This document shows positions 29,346 through 39,032 of a stretch of 64,000 bases of DNA, piece after piece. The stretch covers positions 2,865,501 to 2,929,500 of the forward strand of contig NZ_CP061498.1 in assembly GCF_014681765.1 (NCBI RefSeq), given 5' to 3'. The notes under the pieces were generated by a model. That model saw only the letters and a list, made by a program, of their open reading frames with translations. It was not told where the DNA came from and did no database searches. The first letter of the stretch is position 1. The number at the start of each line of letters is the position of its first letter. The stretch comes from Roseicitreum antarcticum (GTDB taxonomy: Bacteria > Pseudomonadota > Alphaproteobacteria > Rhodobacterales > Rhodobacteraceae). Position numbers and translations under genes: made by a program.

Positions 29346-30206
29346 ATGCAGATTTGTCGCACAAAACAGGCCATCCGCGCCGCGACCCTTACGTGGCGGC
29401 AGGCGGGGCAGGGGGTGACCCTCGTGCCCACCATGGGCTTCTTGCACGCGGGCCATATGGCGCTGGTTGCGCGGGCAAGGGCGGAAGGCGGGCGCGTTGT
29501 CGCCACCATCTTCGTCAACCCCACGCAATTTGGCCCGACCGAGGATCTGACAACCTATCCCCGCGATGAGGCGCGCGATTTCGACATGCTGCGCGCCGCC
29601 GGGGTCGATGCCGTTTTCGCCCCCGACGTGGCCGAGGTTTATGACCCCGCCGCCCAGACGCAGGTCGAGGCGGCCGCCCTGTCGCGTATCTTGATCGGCC
29701 GTCTGCGCCCCGGGCATTTCCGTGGCGTGGCGACCGTCGTGACCAAGCTTTTCAATATCATCGGGCCCGATGCCGCGTGCTTTGGCGAGAAGGATTTTCA
29801 GCAACTGGCCGTGATCCGCACCATCGTGCGGGATCTGGACATGCCCGTGCGGGTGATCGGCGTACCGACCGAGCGGGAGGGGGATGGCCTCGCCATGTCG
29901 TCGCGCAACGTCCGGCTGACGCCTGCCGACCGCGCCGAAGCCCCTGTGCTGAACGCTGCCCTGACGCGCGCAGCACAGATGCCCGGCGCGACCGTTGCGC
30001 AGATGCACGCCGCCGTGCGCGCTGCCCTTGCCACCGCGCCGCGCGCCGATGTGCAAAGCGTCGATATCCGCGATGCCGCCAGCCTGCGCCCGGTGCGCGG
30101 CCAGCCCCGCGCGCCGGTGGTCATCTTGCTTGCCGTCAAATTCGGCCCGGTGTTGCTGATCGACAACCGGGTCATCCCGCCCCCAGCCCAAGGAGCCGCC
30201 TCATGA
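29346..30206 (+). CDS. panC: Pantothenate synthetase (pantoate-beta-alanine ligase)
   Basis: A 286-residue PanC that joins pantoate and beta-alanine with ATP to make pantothenate. The HIGH-type motif is [14 protein letters not shown]. Further ATP and pantoate motifs are [31 protein letters not shown] and [11 protein letters not shown], the last being the KMSKS-like loop. Length is typical (about 280). It begins with ATG 29346, the first good start after GGGG; an upstream ATG would add residues unlike the family. The stop overlaps the panB start (ATGA), so panC-panB is one operon. Confidence 0.96.
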   Translation: MQICRTKQAIRAATLTWRQAGQGVTLVPTMGFLHAGHMALVARARAEGGRVVATIFVNPTQFGPTEDLTTYPRDEARDFDMLRAAGVDAVFAPDVAEVYDPAAQTQVEAAALSRILIGRLRPGHFRGVATVVTKLFNIIGPDAACFGEKDFQQLAVIRTIVRDLDMPVRVIGVPTEREGDGLAMSSRNVRLTPADRAEAPVLNAALTRAAQMPGATVAQMHAAVRAALATAPRADVQSVDIRDAASLRPVRGQPRAPVVILLAVKFGPVLLIDNRVIPPPAQGAAS

Positions 30207-31012
30207 GCACGACAGCCCCCATCCGCCGCACCACTACGCCGCAGATCCGCGCCCGAAAGGGGGGCGATCCCATCGTCTCGCTGACCTCATATCACGCGCA
30301 TACTGCGGCGATTGTCGATAAATATGCCGATTTCATTCTGGTGGGCGACAGCCTCGGCATGGTGATGCACGGCATGGATTCCACCGTCGGCGTGCCGCTC
30401 GATTTGATGATCATGCATGGCCGCGCCGTGGTGCGCGGCACCAAACGCGCGCTGATCGTGGTCGACATGCCGTTCGGCAGCTATGAGGAAAGCCCCAACA
30501 TGGCCTTTCGCAACGCCGCCACAGTGATGAAGGAAACCGGCTGCGGCGCGATCAAGCTGGAAGGCGGCGCGCGCATGGCCGAGACGATCCATTTTCTGGT
30601 CCAGCGCGGCATCCCCGTCATGGCGCATATCGGCCTGACCCCGCAATCCAGCCACGTCATGGGTGGCTTCAAGACCCAGGGCCGCGATGAAGACACATGG
30701 GACGCCCATATTGCCGATGCGGTGGCCGTCGCGCAGGCCGGCGCCTTCGCCGTGGTGGTCGAAGGCGTGGTCGAACCCCTGGCTGACAAGATCACCGCAG
30801 CGGTAGAGATCCCCACCATCGGTATCGGCGCCTCGCGCAATTGCGACGGGCAGATCCTGGTGTTGGAGGATATGCTGGGCCTCAACCCCTGGGTGCCGAA
30901 ATTCGTCAAGAAATACGGGGCACTGGGGCCGATGATCGAACAGGCGGTGTCGGATTACGCCGGGGAAGTGCGCGACCGCAGCTTTCCGGGCGACGATCAG
31001 GTTTATCGCTGA
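30203..31012 (+). CDS. panB: 3-methyl-2-oxobutanoate hydroxymethyltransferase
   Basis: A 269-residue PanB that makes ketopantoate from 3-methyl-2-oxobutanoate and 5,10-methylene-tetrahydrofolate. The TIM-barrel motifs are [48 protein letters not shown] and [20 protein letters not shown] with metal and catalytic residues intact. It starts inside the panC stop (ATGA). The gene ends at 31012 facing the oxidoreductase-epimerase gene; a G-rich/C-rich imperfect inverted pair in 31013-31082 may aid termination. No panD or panE is in the window. Confidence 0.96.
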   Translation: MSTTAPIRRTTTPQIRARKGGDPIVSLTSYHAHTAAIVDKYADFILVGDSLGMVMHGMDSTVGVPLDLMIMHGRAVVRGTKRALIVVDMPFGSYEESPNMAFRNAATVMKETGCGAIKLEGGARMAETIHFLVQRGIPVMAHIGLTPQSSHVMGGFKTQGRDEDTWDAHIADAVAVAQAGAFAVVVEGVVEPLADKITAAVEIPTIGIGASRNCDGQILVLEDMLGLNPWVPKFVKKYGALGPMIEQAVSDYAGEVRDRSFPGDDQVYR

Positions 31013-31082
31013 GAGGGGGGCTTTCAAAGGGGGGCGCAACCGCCCGCTCGCCAAGGGTTCAAAGCCGCCTGGAGCCCCCCCC

Positions 31083-33203
31083 TCAGAACCCCAGAATATT
31101 GGCCTGCGTGATCGCGCGTTCCACAAACCGCGTGCGGTCGCCCTCGGGCTGCCAGCCCAGCACGCGCCGCGCCTGCGTATTGTCGAACGGCGACAGATGC
31201 GCGCGTGACTTCCAGTCGCGCAGCGATGGCCGCGCCAGCCCCTGCTTGCGCAGCACATGCCGCTTCAGCGTGTATTTCATCCCATCCGCCAGCCACAGCG
31301 CCGTCAGATTGCCCGGCGTCACGGTGATCCTGGCGCCCAGGGCCTGATGGATCGCGTCGAAATAGCCCTTCGCGCTGAACATCGGCGCGCCGACGATGTT
31401 GAACGACTGGCCAAGGGCGGCATCGTTTTCCATCATCGCGATCAGCGCATCCGATGTGTCATCGGCCAGCACAAACGGCAGCGTGTTGCGCCCGTCGCCC
31501 CAGACGCGCACCGCCCCCGCGCCATGCCAGCGCCCGATGCCCCAATGTTGCAACGGCCCGCCCGCACCCACCACGATTCCGGGCCGCGCGATGATCAGTG
31601 GCAGACCGGCGTCGCGCTGCATGGAGGTCAGCCGCCGCTCGCATTCCGCCTTGGCGCGGGCATAGAGGTTGCGGTCGGTCATATCCCCGGCGAACGCCGT
31701 CGCCTCGGTAATGGTGCGCGCGGGGTCGGACATGTCGTAGGACGCGATGGTGCCGGTATAGATCAGCCGCCGCACACCCGCTGTCAGTGCGGCGCGGCCA
31801 ATGCGCTCTGCCGTGCCCACGTCGTTTTGCAGCGCCGCCTCCCACGAGGCATCGGTGGATTTCGCCAGGTTGAACACCGTGTCGATGCCCTGCATCGCCG
31901 CCACCAGCGCTGCCTCATCGCCCAGCGACACCGGCATGGTTTCCACCTTGTCCGAGATGTCGTCAAACGGCCCGGTCCGCCCCCGGCTGAGGACGCGCAC
32001 GCCGTAGCCTTTTGCCGCCAGCGCGCGGGTCAGGTTGCGCCCGATAAAGCCCGTACCGCCGATCACCATCACCGTGGGTGTCACCGCCAATGGCGCACGC
32101 GCGGGCAGGGGCGGGGCGGCGGGCAAAAGGCGCAGCGTCGCCCCGATCGCGTCCATCACCGCCACGGCGCTGTCGGCGCCAAAGCGCGGGTCCACCGCAC
32201 GCCCGGTCTTCAGACTGTCGTAAAAGCTGCCAATCGCGCCGCGAAAGCTTAGCCCGTAGGGGGATTTCTGGTTCAGCGACACGGCCTGCCGCGCGGCATT
32301 CACACTGCCCTCGCGCAGGTGCTGCCACGCCTGCGACAGCTCCTTGCGCAGCGGGTTCACCACCAGATCGGCGGTATTGTCGCGCGTGGTGATCAGCGTA
32401 TCGGCGGCAAAGTCGAACCGCGCCATCCCCCCCGACCCGCGCAGCGTGATGGATCGGTCGTCATAGGTTTCCACCAGCGACAGTGACAGGCTGATCTGCA
32501 CACCCTGCGCCTGCGCCAGTACCCGCCAGCTTTGCGGCCTGCTGCCGCCGCCGGGCAGGTTCACCGGCTGGTCGAGCGCGACATGCAAGATCTCGGGCAT
32601 TCCGAACAGATCATGGATCAGCGCATAGAGATGCGGCCCCAGTTCCAGCAGCAGGTTGTCGCGGTCGCGCAGCAGCCACAAGCCGAACGGCCCGGCACGC
32701 AGCGGGGCCAGCGGCAGCGCCCAGGACACATGCGCCGCCGTGATGCGGCCCAGATCGCCGGCCGTTACGGCAGCCTTCAGCCGCTTATAGCCCGGCAGCG
32801 CCAGAAAGTTGTGCCCCACCGCCAGATGCCGCCCGGCGTCGCGCGCCGCATCGGCCATGGCGCGGGCGTCATCGGCGCTCAGGGCAAAGGGCTTTTCCAC
32901 GAAGCAATGCAGCCCCGCCTTCAGACACCGCACCGCCAGATCGTGGTGCGACCCCGGTGGCGTCAGGATATGCACCGCGTCGCAGGTGCGTGACGCGATC
33001 AGTGCCTCCAGATCGGTGTGGAACGGCACGCCATACCCCGCCGCCAGCCCTTCGGCCGCGCTGGCCGACTGGTCGCAGACCGCCGCAAGCGTCACGCCCG
33101 GCGTGGCGCGGATCGCATCGGCATGCCATGGCGCGATATAGCCCGCGCCGATCAGGCCCGCACGGATGGGCTGCGTCAGGGGGGGGAGGTTCGGTTGGGT
33201 CAC
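31083..33203 (-). CDS. Fusion of Gfo/Idh/MocA oxidoreductase and NAD-dependent epimerase/dehydratase
   Basis: A 706-residue two-domain enzyme. Residues 1 to about 370 are a Gfo/Idh/MocA dehydrogenase: GLIGAGYIAPWHADAI is the NAD(P) fold and CFVEKPFALS holds the EKP signature. From about 375 on is an extended SDR epimerase: VMVIGGTGFIGRNLTRAL and the YxxxK active site in YARAKAECERRL. Both halves have intact nucleotide motifs. Such enzymes alter nucleotide-sugars or sugar derivatives. It is 10 bp downstream of a glycosyltransferase, suggesting a polysaccharide or glycolipid job. The start is taken as GTG 33203 with GAGG upstream; an earlier ATG at 33275 would overlap the glycosyltransferase by 62 bp. 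Confidence 0.82.
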   Translation of the reverse strand: MTQPNLPPLTQPIRAGLIGAGYIAPWHADAIRATPGVTLAAVCDQSASAAEGLAAGYGVPFHTDLEALIASRTCDAVHILTPPGSHHDLAVRCLKAGLHCFVEKPFALSADDARAMADAARDAGRHLAVGHNFLALPGYKRLKAAVTAGDLGRITAAHVSWALPLAPLRAGPFGLWLLRDRDNLLLELGPHLYALIHDLFGMPEILHVALDQPVNLPGGGSRPQSWRVLAQAQGVQISLSLSLVETYDDRSITLRGSGGMARFDFAADTLITTRDNTADLVVNPLRKELSQAWQHLREGSVNAARQAVSLNQKSPYGLSFRGAIGSFYDSLKTGRAVDPRFGADSAVAVMDAIGATLRLLPAAPPLPARAPLAVTPTVMVIGGTGFIGRNLTRALAAKGYGVRVLSRGRTGPFDDISDKVETMPVSLGDEAALVAAMQGIDTVFNLAKSTDASWEAALQNDVGTAERIGRAALTAGVRRLIYTGTIASYDMSDPARTITEATAFAGDMTDRNLYARAKAECERRLTSMQRDAGLPLIIARPGIVVGAGGPLQHWGIGRWHGAGAVRVWGDGRNTLPFVLADDTSDALIAMMENDAALGQSFNIVGAPMFSAKGYFDAIHQALGARITVTPGNLTALWLADGMKYTLKRHVLRKQGLARPSLRDWKSRAHLSPFDNTQARRVLGWQPEGDRTRFVERAITQANILGF

Positions 33204-33213
33204 GGCAATAGCC

Positions 33214-34206
33214 TCACTTGTATTCAATGATCTGGTTTTCCTGTCGGCGCGCGCGCCGCAGATAATATGTCGCAAGGCCGATCAGATTGGCCGGTTTCGT
33301 CAGCACCAGCAGCCCCGCCAGCTTTGCGGCGCGTCCGGGCGGCTGTCCGCCGCGCATCAGCCCGCGCGCGGTCTTGCCCCATGACAGCGCATAAAGCGCC
33401 AGCGCCGCCAGCGTCAGCCAGAAGCCAAGGAACAGCCCCGCCAGCGCCAGCACCGGCAGCGCCAGCCCATAAAGCAGCACGCGGCGGCGCGACGCGGTGA
33501 AATGCCCCGGATGCAGGTCGCCCACCTGCGCAAAGCCATAGCCCGCCCGCACCATGCGCCGCCACCAGGGGGCAAAGCGGTGCAGGTCCGCGTCATGCCG
33601 CGCCATCGGGCGGGCCAGCATCCATGTCCGCAGCCCGTGCGCGCGCATGCGCAGGCAAAAATCGTCATCCTCAGCGGCGATGATGCTGGGGTTGAAGCCG
33701 CCCACCGCCGCGAATCCCGCGCCGCGCAGCAACATCGTGCCGGTGCAAGACGCGATCTCTCCCGCCGGTTTGCGCCATTCCACATCGCACAGCGCATTGT
33801 AAATGCTGGCCCCGGGCGCGATCTCTTCGATCTGGCCTGCGACGATCCCGCAATCAGCATTGCTGCGCAGATGGTTCAGCCCGGCGGCGACCCAGCCCGG
33901 CTGCACTTCGCAATCCCCGTCCAGCAATTGCACGAATTCCGGCAGCCCGCCTGCGCGTAACGCCGCAACTCCCGCGTTGCGCCCCCGCGCGGCGGAAAAC
34001 GGCGCGCTGGTGTCCAGTTCCACCACTTCCAGCCCGTGAGCGCGGGCGACCGCCACGCTGTCATCGCGCGATCCGCTGTCCACATAGACGCCGCGCGCCA
34101 CCTGCGCACAAAGCGCGGGCAGGGTGATGCGCAGCCGCGCGGCCTCATTCCGGCCGATCACCACGGCGGCGACCTCTTGGGGCCGGGGAGGGGGGAGCTG
34201 GGTCAT
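33214..34206 (-). CDS. Family 2 glycosyltransferase with C-terminal membrane segments
   Basis: A 330-residue GT-A fold enzyme. VAAVVIGRNEAARLRITLPAL and VDSGSRDDSV are the start of GT2, the metal-binding region is QLLDGDCEVQPGW (in place of DxD: DGD), and AAEDDDFCLRMRAHG is the usual catalytic ED loop. Hydrophobic segments near residues 240-280 and around 295 suggest membrane association. Acceptor and donor sugars cannot be told. It is cotranscribed with the downstream oxidoreductase-epimerase fusion; the two probably act in one glycan path. Confidence 0.88.
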   Translation of the reverse strand: MTQLPPPRPQEVAAVVIGRNEAARLRITLPALCAQVARGVYVDSGSRDDSVAVARAHGLEVVELDTSAPFSAARGRNAGVAALRAGGLPEFVQLLDGDCEVQPGWVAAGLNHLRSNADCGIVAGQIEEIAPGASIYNALCDVEWRKPAGEIASCTGTMLLRGAGFAAVGGFNPSIIAAEDDDFCLRMRAHGLRTWMLARPMARHDADLHRFAPWWRRMVRAGYGFAQVGDLHPGHFTASRRRVLLYGLALPVLALAGLFLGFWLTLAALALYALSWGKTARGLMRGGQPPGRAAKLAGLLVLTKPANLIGLATYYLRRARRQENQIIEYK

Positions 34207-34456
34207 GGGCGGTTCATCCGGGGTGCGGCGCAGGAAATGTGCAAGGTGTTAATGCCCGCTTATCGGCGATTCTGGGCAGATTTAAGGCCCGGTGGAACCC
34301 GACGCGCCGGTTTGTGTCGAAACGACCGCAATATGGGCAATCCGCGCCGACATGCCCGGCCCCTGTCCACTGCAGGGTGCCGCCGCACGCGCTCGTGACT
34401 TGCAATTCCCGTCGGGTTTCGGCATCACATCCTCAGATTTGAATATGGAGGCCCAC

Positions 34457-35053
34457 ATGGCACCGAACAACTTTTCGCGGCGCAAGATGCTGACCGTCGG
34501 CGCGGCTGCTGCCTCGGCGCTGGCGATGCCCTCGGTTCTGCGTGCCCAAAGCGGCGATATCGAAATCGAAACGCCGGTGACGCGCACGGCGCGGCACAAC
34601 GTCATGGGGTTCCGCACCCATGTCTGGCAGGACCACTTCCAGAACCTTCGCCAGGGCGCGATTTTGTGTGATACGAATTCCCGCGCCGTGCATTACTGGT
34701 CCGAGGATGAGTCGATTTATCGCCTTTATCCGTCGTCCGTGCCGATGTCGGACGAATTCCGCCGCCTTGGCTATACCGAGGTCACGCTGAAACGTCCCGC
34801 GCCTGTCTGGATCCCCACGCCGAACATGCGTGAGCGCGATCCCAGCCTGCCCGCCCGGGTCGAGGCTGGGCCGACCAACCCGCTGGGCACGCGCGCGATG
34901 AACCTGTCGTGGCAGTATTACCGCATCCATGGCATCGACAACGAAGCCAAGATCGGGCGCAAGGCGTCAAACGGTTGTATCGGCCTTTTCAACCACCATG
35001 TTGAAGAATTGTTCGAATGGGTCGAAGTCGGTACGCAAGTCCGCTTTGTCTGA
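34457..35053 (+). CDS. L,D-transpeptidase (YkuD family) with Tat-like signal
   Basis: A 198-residue YkuD-domain protein. The N-terminus has SRRKML followed by a hydrophobic stretch ending ALAMPSVLRAQ, a Tat-like signal peptide. The catalytic region is IHGIDNEAKIGRK then SNGCIGL, giving the His and Cys of L,D-transpeptidases (usual pattern HG-x-n-S-[HN]-G-C). These enzymes crosslink peptidoglycan at the third residue of the stem or attach lipoproteins to it. The ATG at 34457, preceded by GGAG at 34447-34450, is chosen. Confidence 0.9.
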   Translation: MAPNNFSRRKMLTVGAAAASALAMPSVLRAQSGDIEIETPVTRTARHNVMGFRTHVWQDHFQNLRQGAILCDTNSRAVHYWSEDESIYRLYPSSVPMSDEFRRLGYTEVTLKRPAPVWIPTPNMRERDPSLPARVEAGPTNPLGTRAMNLSWQYYRIHGIDNEAKIGRKASNGCIGLFNHHVEELFEWVEVGTQVRFV

Positions 35054-35080
35054 CATTCTGATGTTGCATTTGTGACAGCG

Positions 35081-35110
35081 CCGCCGCCCCTTGCCGGGCG
35101 GCGGTTTGCG
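35081..35110 (+). terminator. Intrinsic terminator-like hairpin after the L,D-transpeptidase gene
   Basis: CCGCCGCCC (35081-35089) pairs with GGGCGGCGG (35096-35104) across a 6-nt loop, followed by TTTGCGTTT. It lies 28 bp past the L,D-transpeptidase stop and before the convergent rhomboid-like gene stop at 35124. Confidence 0.65.
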
Positions 35111-35123
35111 TTTGGGCCCCTTG

Positions 35124-35813
35124 CTAACGTCGGCGTAGCGTGGCCAGCGCCCGCGCCGCGCCGCCGGGCATCAAGATGGGCGTGACGGCGAACCCGGCGG
35201 CGAAACCGGCCAGATCGGCGATCCACAGCCCACCGCTTTCAATCATCAGGCCAAAGCCAAGCCGCGCCAGCAGCAGCGTGGCGATCAGCCCGAAGGCGCG
35301 GATCTGCGCCGCACGGTCACGCGCCACCGCCCAGCCCTGCCAGGTAAAGGCACCGATCAGGCCGAAAATCGCCGGGTAAGCCCCAAGCAGCCAGGCTTCG
35401 CGCGCGGCGAACGCGCCAAACGCCAGCGCGCCCGCCAGCACCGATACCACGATCAGCGCCAGCATGGGCCATGGGCGCATCCCCCCGGCGACCGATTTGC
35501 CCAAAGCGGCCAGCAGCACCGCGACGAAGCCCGCATGCAACGGCCCGGCATGGATGAACGGATAGCTGAGATACCGCAGCAGCACGCGCGCGGGGCTGCG
35601 CCCTGTTTCCCACATCCAGTGTTGCAATTCGGCGGCAAACCCGGCCCGGGCCAGCACCTCCAGCCGCCAGCCCGCTGCGGTCGCGCTGATCCCGGCCAGC
35701 AGCCCGTTCTCGCCCAGCAGCAGCACCGCCTCGATGCCGATCAGCGGGATCAGCAGCAGCCAGACCACCCCGGGCAGCGGGTTCAGAAATGTCTGTGGGG
35801 AAGGGTCTTGCAT
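35124..35813 (-). CDS. Rhomboid-like membrane protein lacking catalytic Ser and His
   Basis: A 229-residue protein with six hydrophobic segments and a rhomboid layout (RYLSYPFIHAGPLHAGF, then LLGAYPAIFGLIGAFTWQGW, then WIADLAGFAAGF). In active rhomboids the serine lies in GxSG and the histidine in an H-xx-G motif. Here the position of the serine reads GAYP (residues 144-147, Tyr at 146) and the histidine position reads D200. It is therefore probably a pseudo-rhomboid, not a protease. Role unknown; such proteins may bind or route membrane clients. It is convergent with the transpeptidase and divergent from trpS. Confidence 0.75.
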   Translation of the reverse strand: MQDPSPQTFLNPLPGVVWLLLIPLIGIEAVLLLGENGLLAGISATAAGWRLEVLARAGFAAELQHWMWETGRSPARVLLRYLSYPFIHAGPLHAGFVAVLLAALGKSVAGGMRPWPMLALIVVSVLAGALAFGAFAAREAWLLGAYPAIFGLIGAFTWQGWAVARDRAAQIRAFGLIATLLLARLGFGLMIESGGLWIADLAGFAAGFAVTPILMPGGAARALATLRRR

Positions 35814-35907
35814 TGCGCGAAGCCTTTGCGCGGCGGCCAGTCAGTTGACGCGCCCGTGCCGTGACGATAAGCGCATGTGACCCGGTTTTCCAGAGAGGAA
35901 GGTCCAC

Positions 35908-36969
35908 ATGACCACCCCCAAAGCCCCCGCCGCCCCCGATGCGCCCACGACTGCCCATCCGCAGCGCGTGTTTTCTGGCATCCAGCCCTCGGGCGGGCTG
36001 ACGCTGGGCAATTATCTGGGCGCGCTGAAACGCTTTGCGACGGCGCAGGACGCAGGCATCCAGACGATCTATTGCATGGTGGACCTGCACGCGATCACCG
36101 TTTGGCAAGATCCCGAGAACCTGCGCCGCGCCACGCGCGAACTGGCGGCGGGTTTCCTGGCCAGTGGGATTGATCCAACCCGCTCGATCCTTTTCAACCA
36201 GAGCCAGGTCAGCGCCCATGCCGAACTGGCCTGGGTGTTCAACTGCGTTGCCCGCATGGGCTGGTTGCAGCGCATGACCCAATTCAAGGACAAGGCAGGC
36301 AAGAACAGCCAGAATGCCAGCGTCGGCCTCTTTGCCTATCCGGCGCTGATGGCGGCCGATATCATGGCCTATCATGCCACCCATGTGCCGGTGGGCGAGG
36401 ATCAGAAACAGCATCTGGAACTGACGCGCGACATTGCGATCAAGTTCAACAATGACTTCGGCGTGGACTTCTTTCCCATCGTCGAACCCGTGATCGAGGG
36501 CGCTGCCACCCGGGTGATGAGCTTGCGCGACGGCACCAAGAAGATGTCAAAATCCGATCCCTCGGACCAGTCGCGCATCAATCTGACCGATAATGCTGAC
36601 ACAATTTCAACAAAGATCCGCAAGGCCCGAACTGATGCCGAGCCGCTGCCCGAAAGCCTCGAAGGGCTGGATGGCCGGGCCGAGGCGCGTAACCTGGTCA
36701 ACATCTACGCGGCCCTTGCCGATCTGACGCCCGCACAGGTGTTGGCGCAATATGGCGGGCAGGGGTTCGGCGCGTTCAAACCGGCGCTGGCCGATCTGGC
36801 GGTGGACAAGCTGTCGCCCATCAGCGCCGAGATGACGCGCTTCATGCAAGACCCGGCCGAGATCGACCGGATTCTGGGCGACGGCGCCGACCGGGCCGAT
36901 GCCATTGCCAGCCCGATCCTGGATCAGACTTACGATATCGTGGGGCTGCTGCGCTCGCGCCGCCGCTGA
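35908..36969 (+). CDS. trpS: Tryptophan-tRNA ligase
   Basis: A 353-residue class I tryptophanyl-tRNA synthetase. The HIGH-type motif is [15 protein letters not shown], with SGIQPSG before it, and the KMSKS loop is [26 protein letters not shown] is characteristic of TrpRS. Length is close to that of other bacterial TrpRS (about 330-350), with an N-terminal Pro/Ala-rich extension of about 18 residues. A good ribosome site AGAGGAAGG precedes ATG 35908. It is ended by a hairpin shared with the convergent nucleotidase gene. Confidence 0.97.
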   Translation: MTTPKAPAAPDAPTTAHPQRVFSGIQPSGGLTLGNYLGALKRFATAQDAGIQTIYCMVDLHAITVWQDPENLRRATRELAAGFLASGIDPTRSILFNQSQVSAHAELAWVFNCVARMGWLQRMTQFKDKAGKNSQNASVGLFAYPALMAADIMAYHATHVPVGEDQKQHLELTRDIAIKFNNDFGVDFFPIVEPVIEGAATRVMSLRDGTKKMSKSDPSDQSRINLTDNADTISTKIRKARTDAEPLPESLEGLDGRAEARNLVNIYAALADLTPAQVLAQYGGQGFGAFKPALADLAVDKLSPISAEMTRFMQDPAEIDRILGDGADRADAIASPILDQTYDIVGLLRSRRR

Positions 36970-37002
36970 GCTGACGCGTCGGCTGAAGCGATAGAGGAAG
37001 GC

Positions 37003-37033
37003 GGGGCCGGCATATGGTGCATATGCCAGCCCC
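37003..37033. terminator. Hairpin between convergent trpS and nucleotidase genes
   Basis: GGGGC-c-GGCATATG (37003-37016) pairs with CATATGCC-a-GCCCC (37020-37033) across a GTG loop with a single C/A mismatch: 13 pairs. No U-run follows. It sits between trpS (stop 36969) and the minus-strand gene stop (37044). Confidence 0.6.
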
Positions 37034-37043
37034 CACGGGGCCG

Positions 37044-39032
37044 CTACAGCGTCAGCGCGATCTGAAGGAACCCCGTGTCGCATTCCCCGATGATCTCGGG
37101 ATTGAAGCCTGCAATATCGCCCAGATGGCCTGCGGCTTCCTTGCCGGTCTCGAACATGACCGTGGCGCCCGGCACCGGGGCAAAGCGCAGCACCTGTGCT
37201 GCGGGCAGGTCGATTTCACCATGTGCGATGACATACTGGCACAGGATGTCGCGGGTAATCTGGCTGTCTTGATACACCACCTTTTCGGGCCCGGCGCTGC
37301 TGTAGCCTGCACCGCCATTGGCGCGGAAACTGTTGGTGCACACGATGAATTCTTCATCGGGATCGACCGGCGCACCGGCGTGGTTCAGATCGGTGATGCG
37401 CGCCGCACCGGCGTCGATCACGTGTCCGTCGCCGCTGAAGCGGGGGGGCTGCGTGAGGTCGATGGCGTAGGTCAGGCCGTGCAGAATCTCGAAGTTATAC
37501 GATGCCATATCGGGGTTCAGCAGCACCGCGCGGTCTGCCCCGGGGGCGATGGTGTTGAACTGCGCGGCTGCCCGTTCCAGCCAGTTGCGCAGATCCGCGC
37601 CGGTCAGCCGCAGCGCCGAGATCATGTTGGGATAGACATAAAGATCGGCCAGATTGCGCAGCGCCAGCGGCCCGGCCTCGATGTTGGTGTAATTGCCCGG
37701 TCCGCTGCGCCCGCCCGCCTTGAAGGGCGCGACCGACGACAGCACCGGCAGGTCCTGCAATGGCGTGTCCGCCAGATGGTGCATGATATAGTCGCGCTGC
37801 GCTTCGGCCACGATGGTGGTCGAGGTCGAGACACCCAGTTGTGCGAAAAAGCTGTGCAGCGTGCGGCGGGTATGCCCCACCGGACGGCGGATCGCATCCA
37901 GGGTCTGGCGGTGGATCGCGCTGACGGCAGCGCGCACGGCGGGCGCGCGCGGCGGCACCAGCAACCGGCGTCCGGCAGGTTTTGGCGCCGGGAGACCCCA
38001 CAACGCCTCGGCCCCGTCCTTGTGGCGGGTGCGGTCAGCCTCGGTATCGGGCGCGCGGACTTCGGACCGGGCGTTCAGTACCCGCCAGCGTCCGGCGTCG
38101 CGCTGCAATAAAAGGTCGATAACGCCCAGATGCGAACCCCAGAACCCGCTCATCACGCAGGGTTTGCCGTTGATCATCCCGGCATCGGGGTCGATTTCGG
38201 GGGTGTGCTCATAGGCCGGGCCGGGGAATACCAGATGCGCATGCCCGCCCATGATGGCATCAATCCCCTCGATCCGGCTGAGGGGGACCAGCGCGTTTTC
38301 CATGCCGTCCACATGCTGCGACGGGCCGATGCCCGAATGCGCCAGCGCGATGATCACATCTGCCCCGGCCTCGCGCATGGCGGGGACATGGGCGCGTGCC
38401 GCATCCACGATGTCGCGCGCAAAAAGCTTGCCTGCCAGCGCCTGGCGTTCCCAGTCCACGATCTGCGGCGGCGCAAAACCGATCACGCCGATGCGGATCG
38501 GATGCACCACGCCCTGGGTGTCCACGACCTGTCGGTCCAGCAGCGCATAAGGCGCCACCAGCGTCTTGTCGCGCCGCGGGTCGGCGCCGGGCCGGACCGT
38601 CGTCAGATTGGCAGAGACAACAGGGCAGGCCGCGCCTTGAACCGCTTTCATCAAGAAGTTCAGCCCGTAGTTGAATTCATGATTGCCCAGCGTCAGCGCG
38701 TCAAAGCCCAGCGCGTTCATGGCGGCAATCGCGGGGTGCACATCGCCCTCGCGCAGGCCGCGATCATAGGCGATGAAATCGCCGATCGGCGTGCCTTGCA
38801 GGAAGTCACCATTGTCGAACAACAGCGCATTGGGGCTTTCGCGCCGGGCTGTATCTACCAGGTCGGCAATCCCTGACAGCCCGAAACTGTCGTCGGGCCG
38901 GTCGGCGTAATAATCGTAGGGAAGAAGGTGCACATGCAGGTCGGTTGTTTCCATCGCGCGCAGGTGCACGATACCGCTCTTTCCACCAAGCGCGGGTCCG
39001 CCGGCCGAAAACGGTTTGGTGCTGTGCAACAT
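37044..39032 (-). CDS. 5'-nucleotidase / 2',3'-cyclic-nucleotide phosphodiesterase (CpdB-like)
   Basis: A protein of about 662 residues with two parts. The calcineurin-like metallophosphoesterase half shows TTDLHVHLLPYDYY, FDNGDFLQGTPIG, LGNHEFNYG, IIALAHSGIG and MGGHAHL, the di-metal ligand set. The second half is the 5'-nucleotidase C-terminal domain (VVAEAQRDYI, LLNPDMASYNFEILHG, RANGGAGYSS). CpdB family members hydrolyse 2',3'-cyclic nucleotides and 3'-nucleotides. No clear signal peptide is seen upstream of the MPP domain, which is unusual as CpdB is periplasmic. The start is uncertain: ATG 39032, ATG 38954 and ATG 39077 are all possible. Confidence 0.88.
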   Translation of the reverse strand: MLHSTKPFSAGGPALGGKSGIVHLRAMETTDLHVHLLPYDYYADRPDDSFGLSGIADLVDTARRESPNALLFDNGDFLQGTPIGDFIAYDRGLREGDVHPAIAAMNALGFDALTLGNHEFNYGLNFLMKAVQGAACPVVSANLTTVRPGADPRRDKTLVAPYALLDRQVVDTQGVVHPIRIGVIGFAPPQIVDWERQALAGKLFARDIVDAARAHVPAMREAGADVIIALAHSGIGPSQHVDGMENALVPLSRIEGIDAIMGGHAHLVFPGPAYEHTPEIDPDAGMINGKPCVMSGFWGSHLGVIDLLLQRDAGRWRVLNARSEVRAPDTEADRTRHKDGAEALWGLPAPKPAGRRLLVPPRAPAVRAAVSAIHRQTLDAIRRPVGHTRRTLHSFFAQLGVSTSTTIVAEAQRDYIMHHLADTPLQDLPVLSSVAPFKAGGRSGPGNYTNIEAGPLALRNLADLYVYPNMISALRLTGADLRNWLERAAAQFNTIAPGADRAVLLNPDMASYNFEILHGLTYAIDLTQPPRFSGDGHVIDAGAARITDLNHAGAPVDPDEEFIVCTNSFRANGGAGYSSAGPEKVVYQDSQITRDILCQYVIAHGEIDLPAAQVLRFAPVPGATVMFETGKEAAGHLGDIAGFNPEIIGECDTGFLQIALTL

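Noticed and set aside
34214-34405. A 63-codon minus-strand frame with two CxxC-like cysteines upstream of the glycosyltransferase
   Set aside because: No ribosome site, no family resemblance, and it occupies a likely promoter gap; chance frame.
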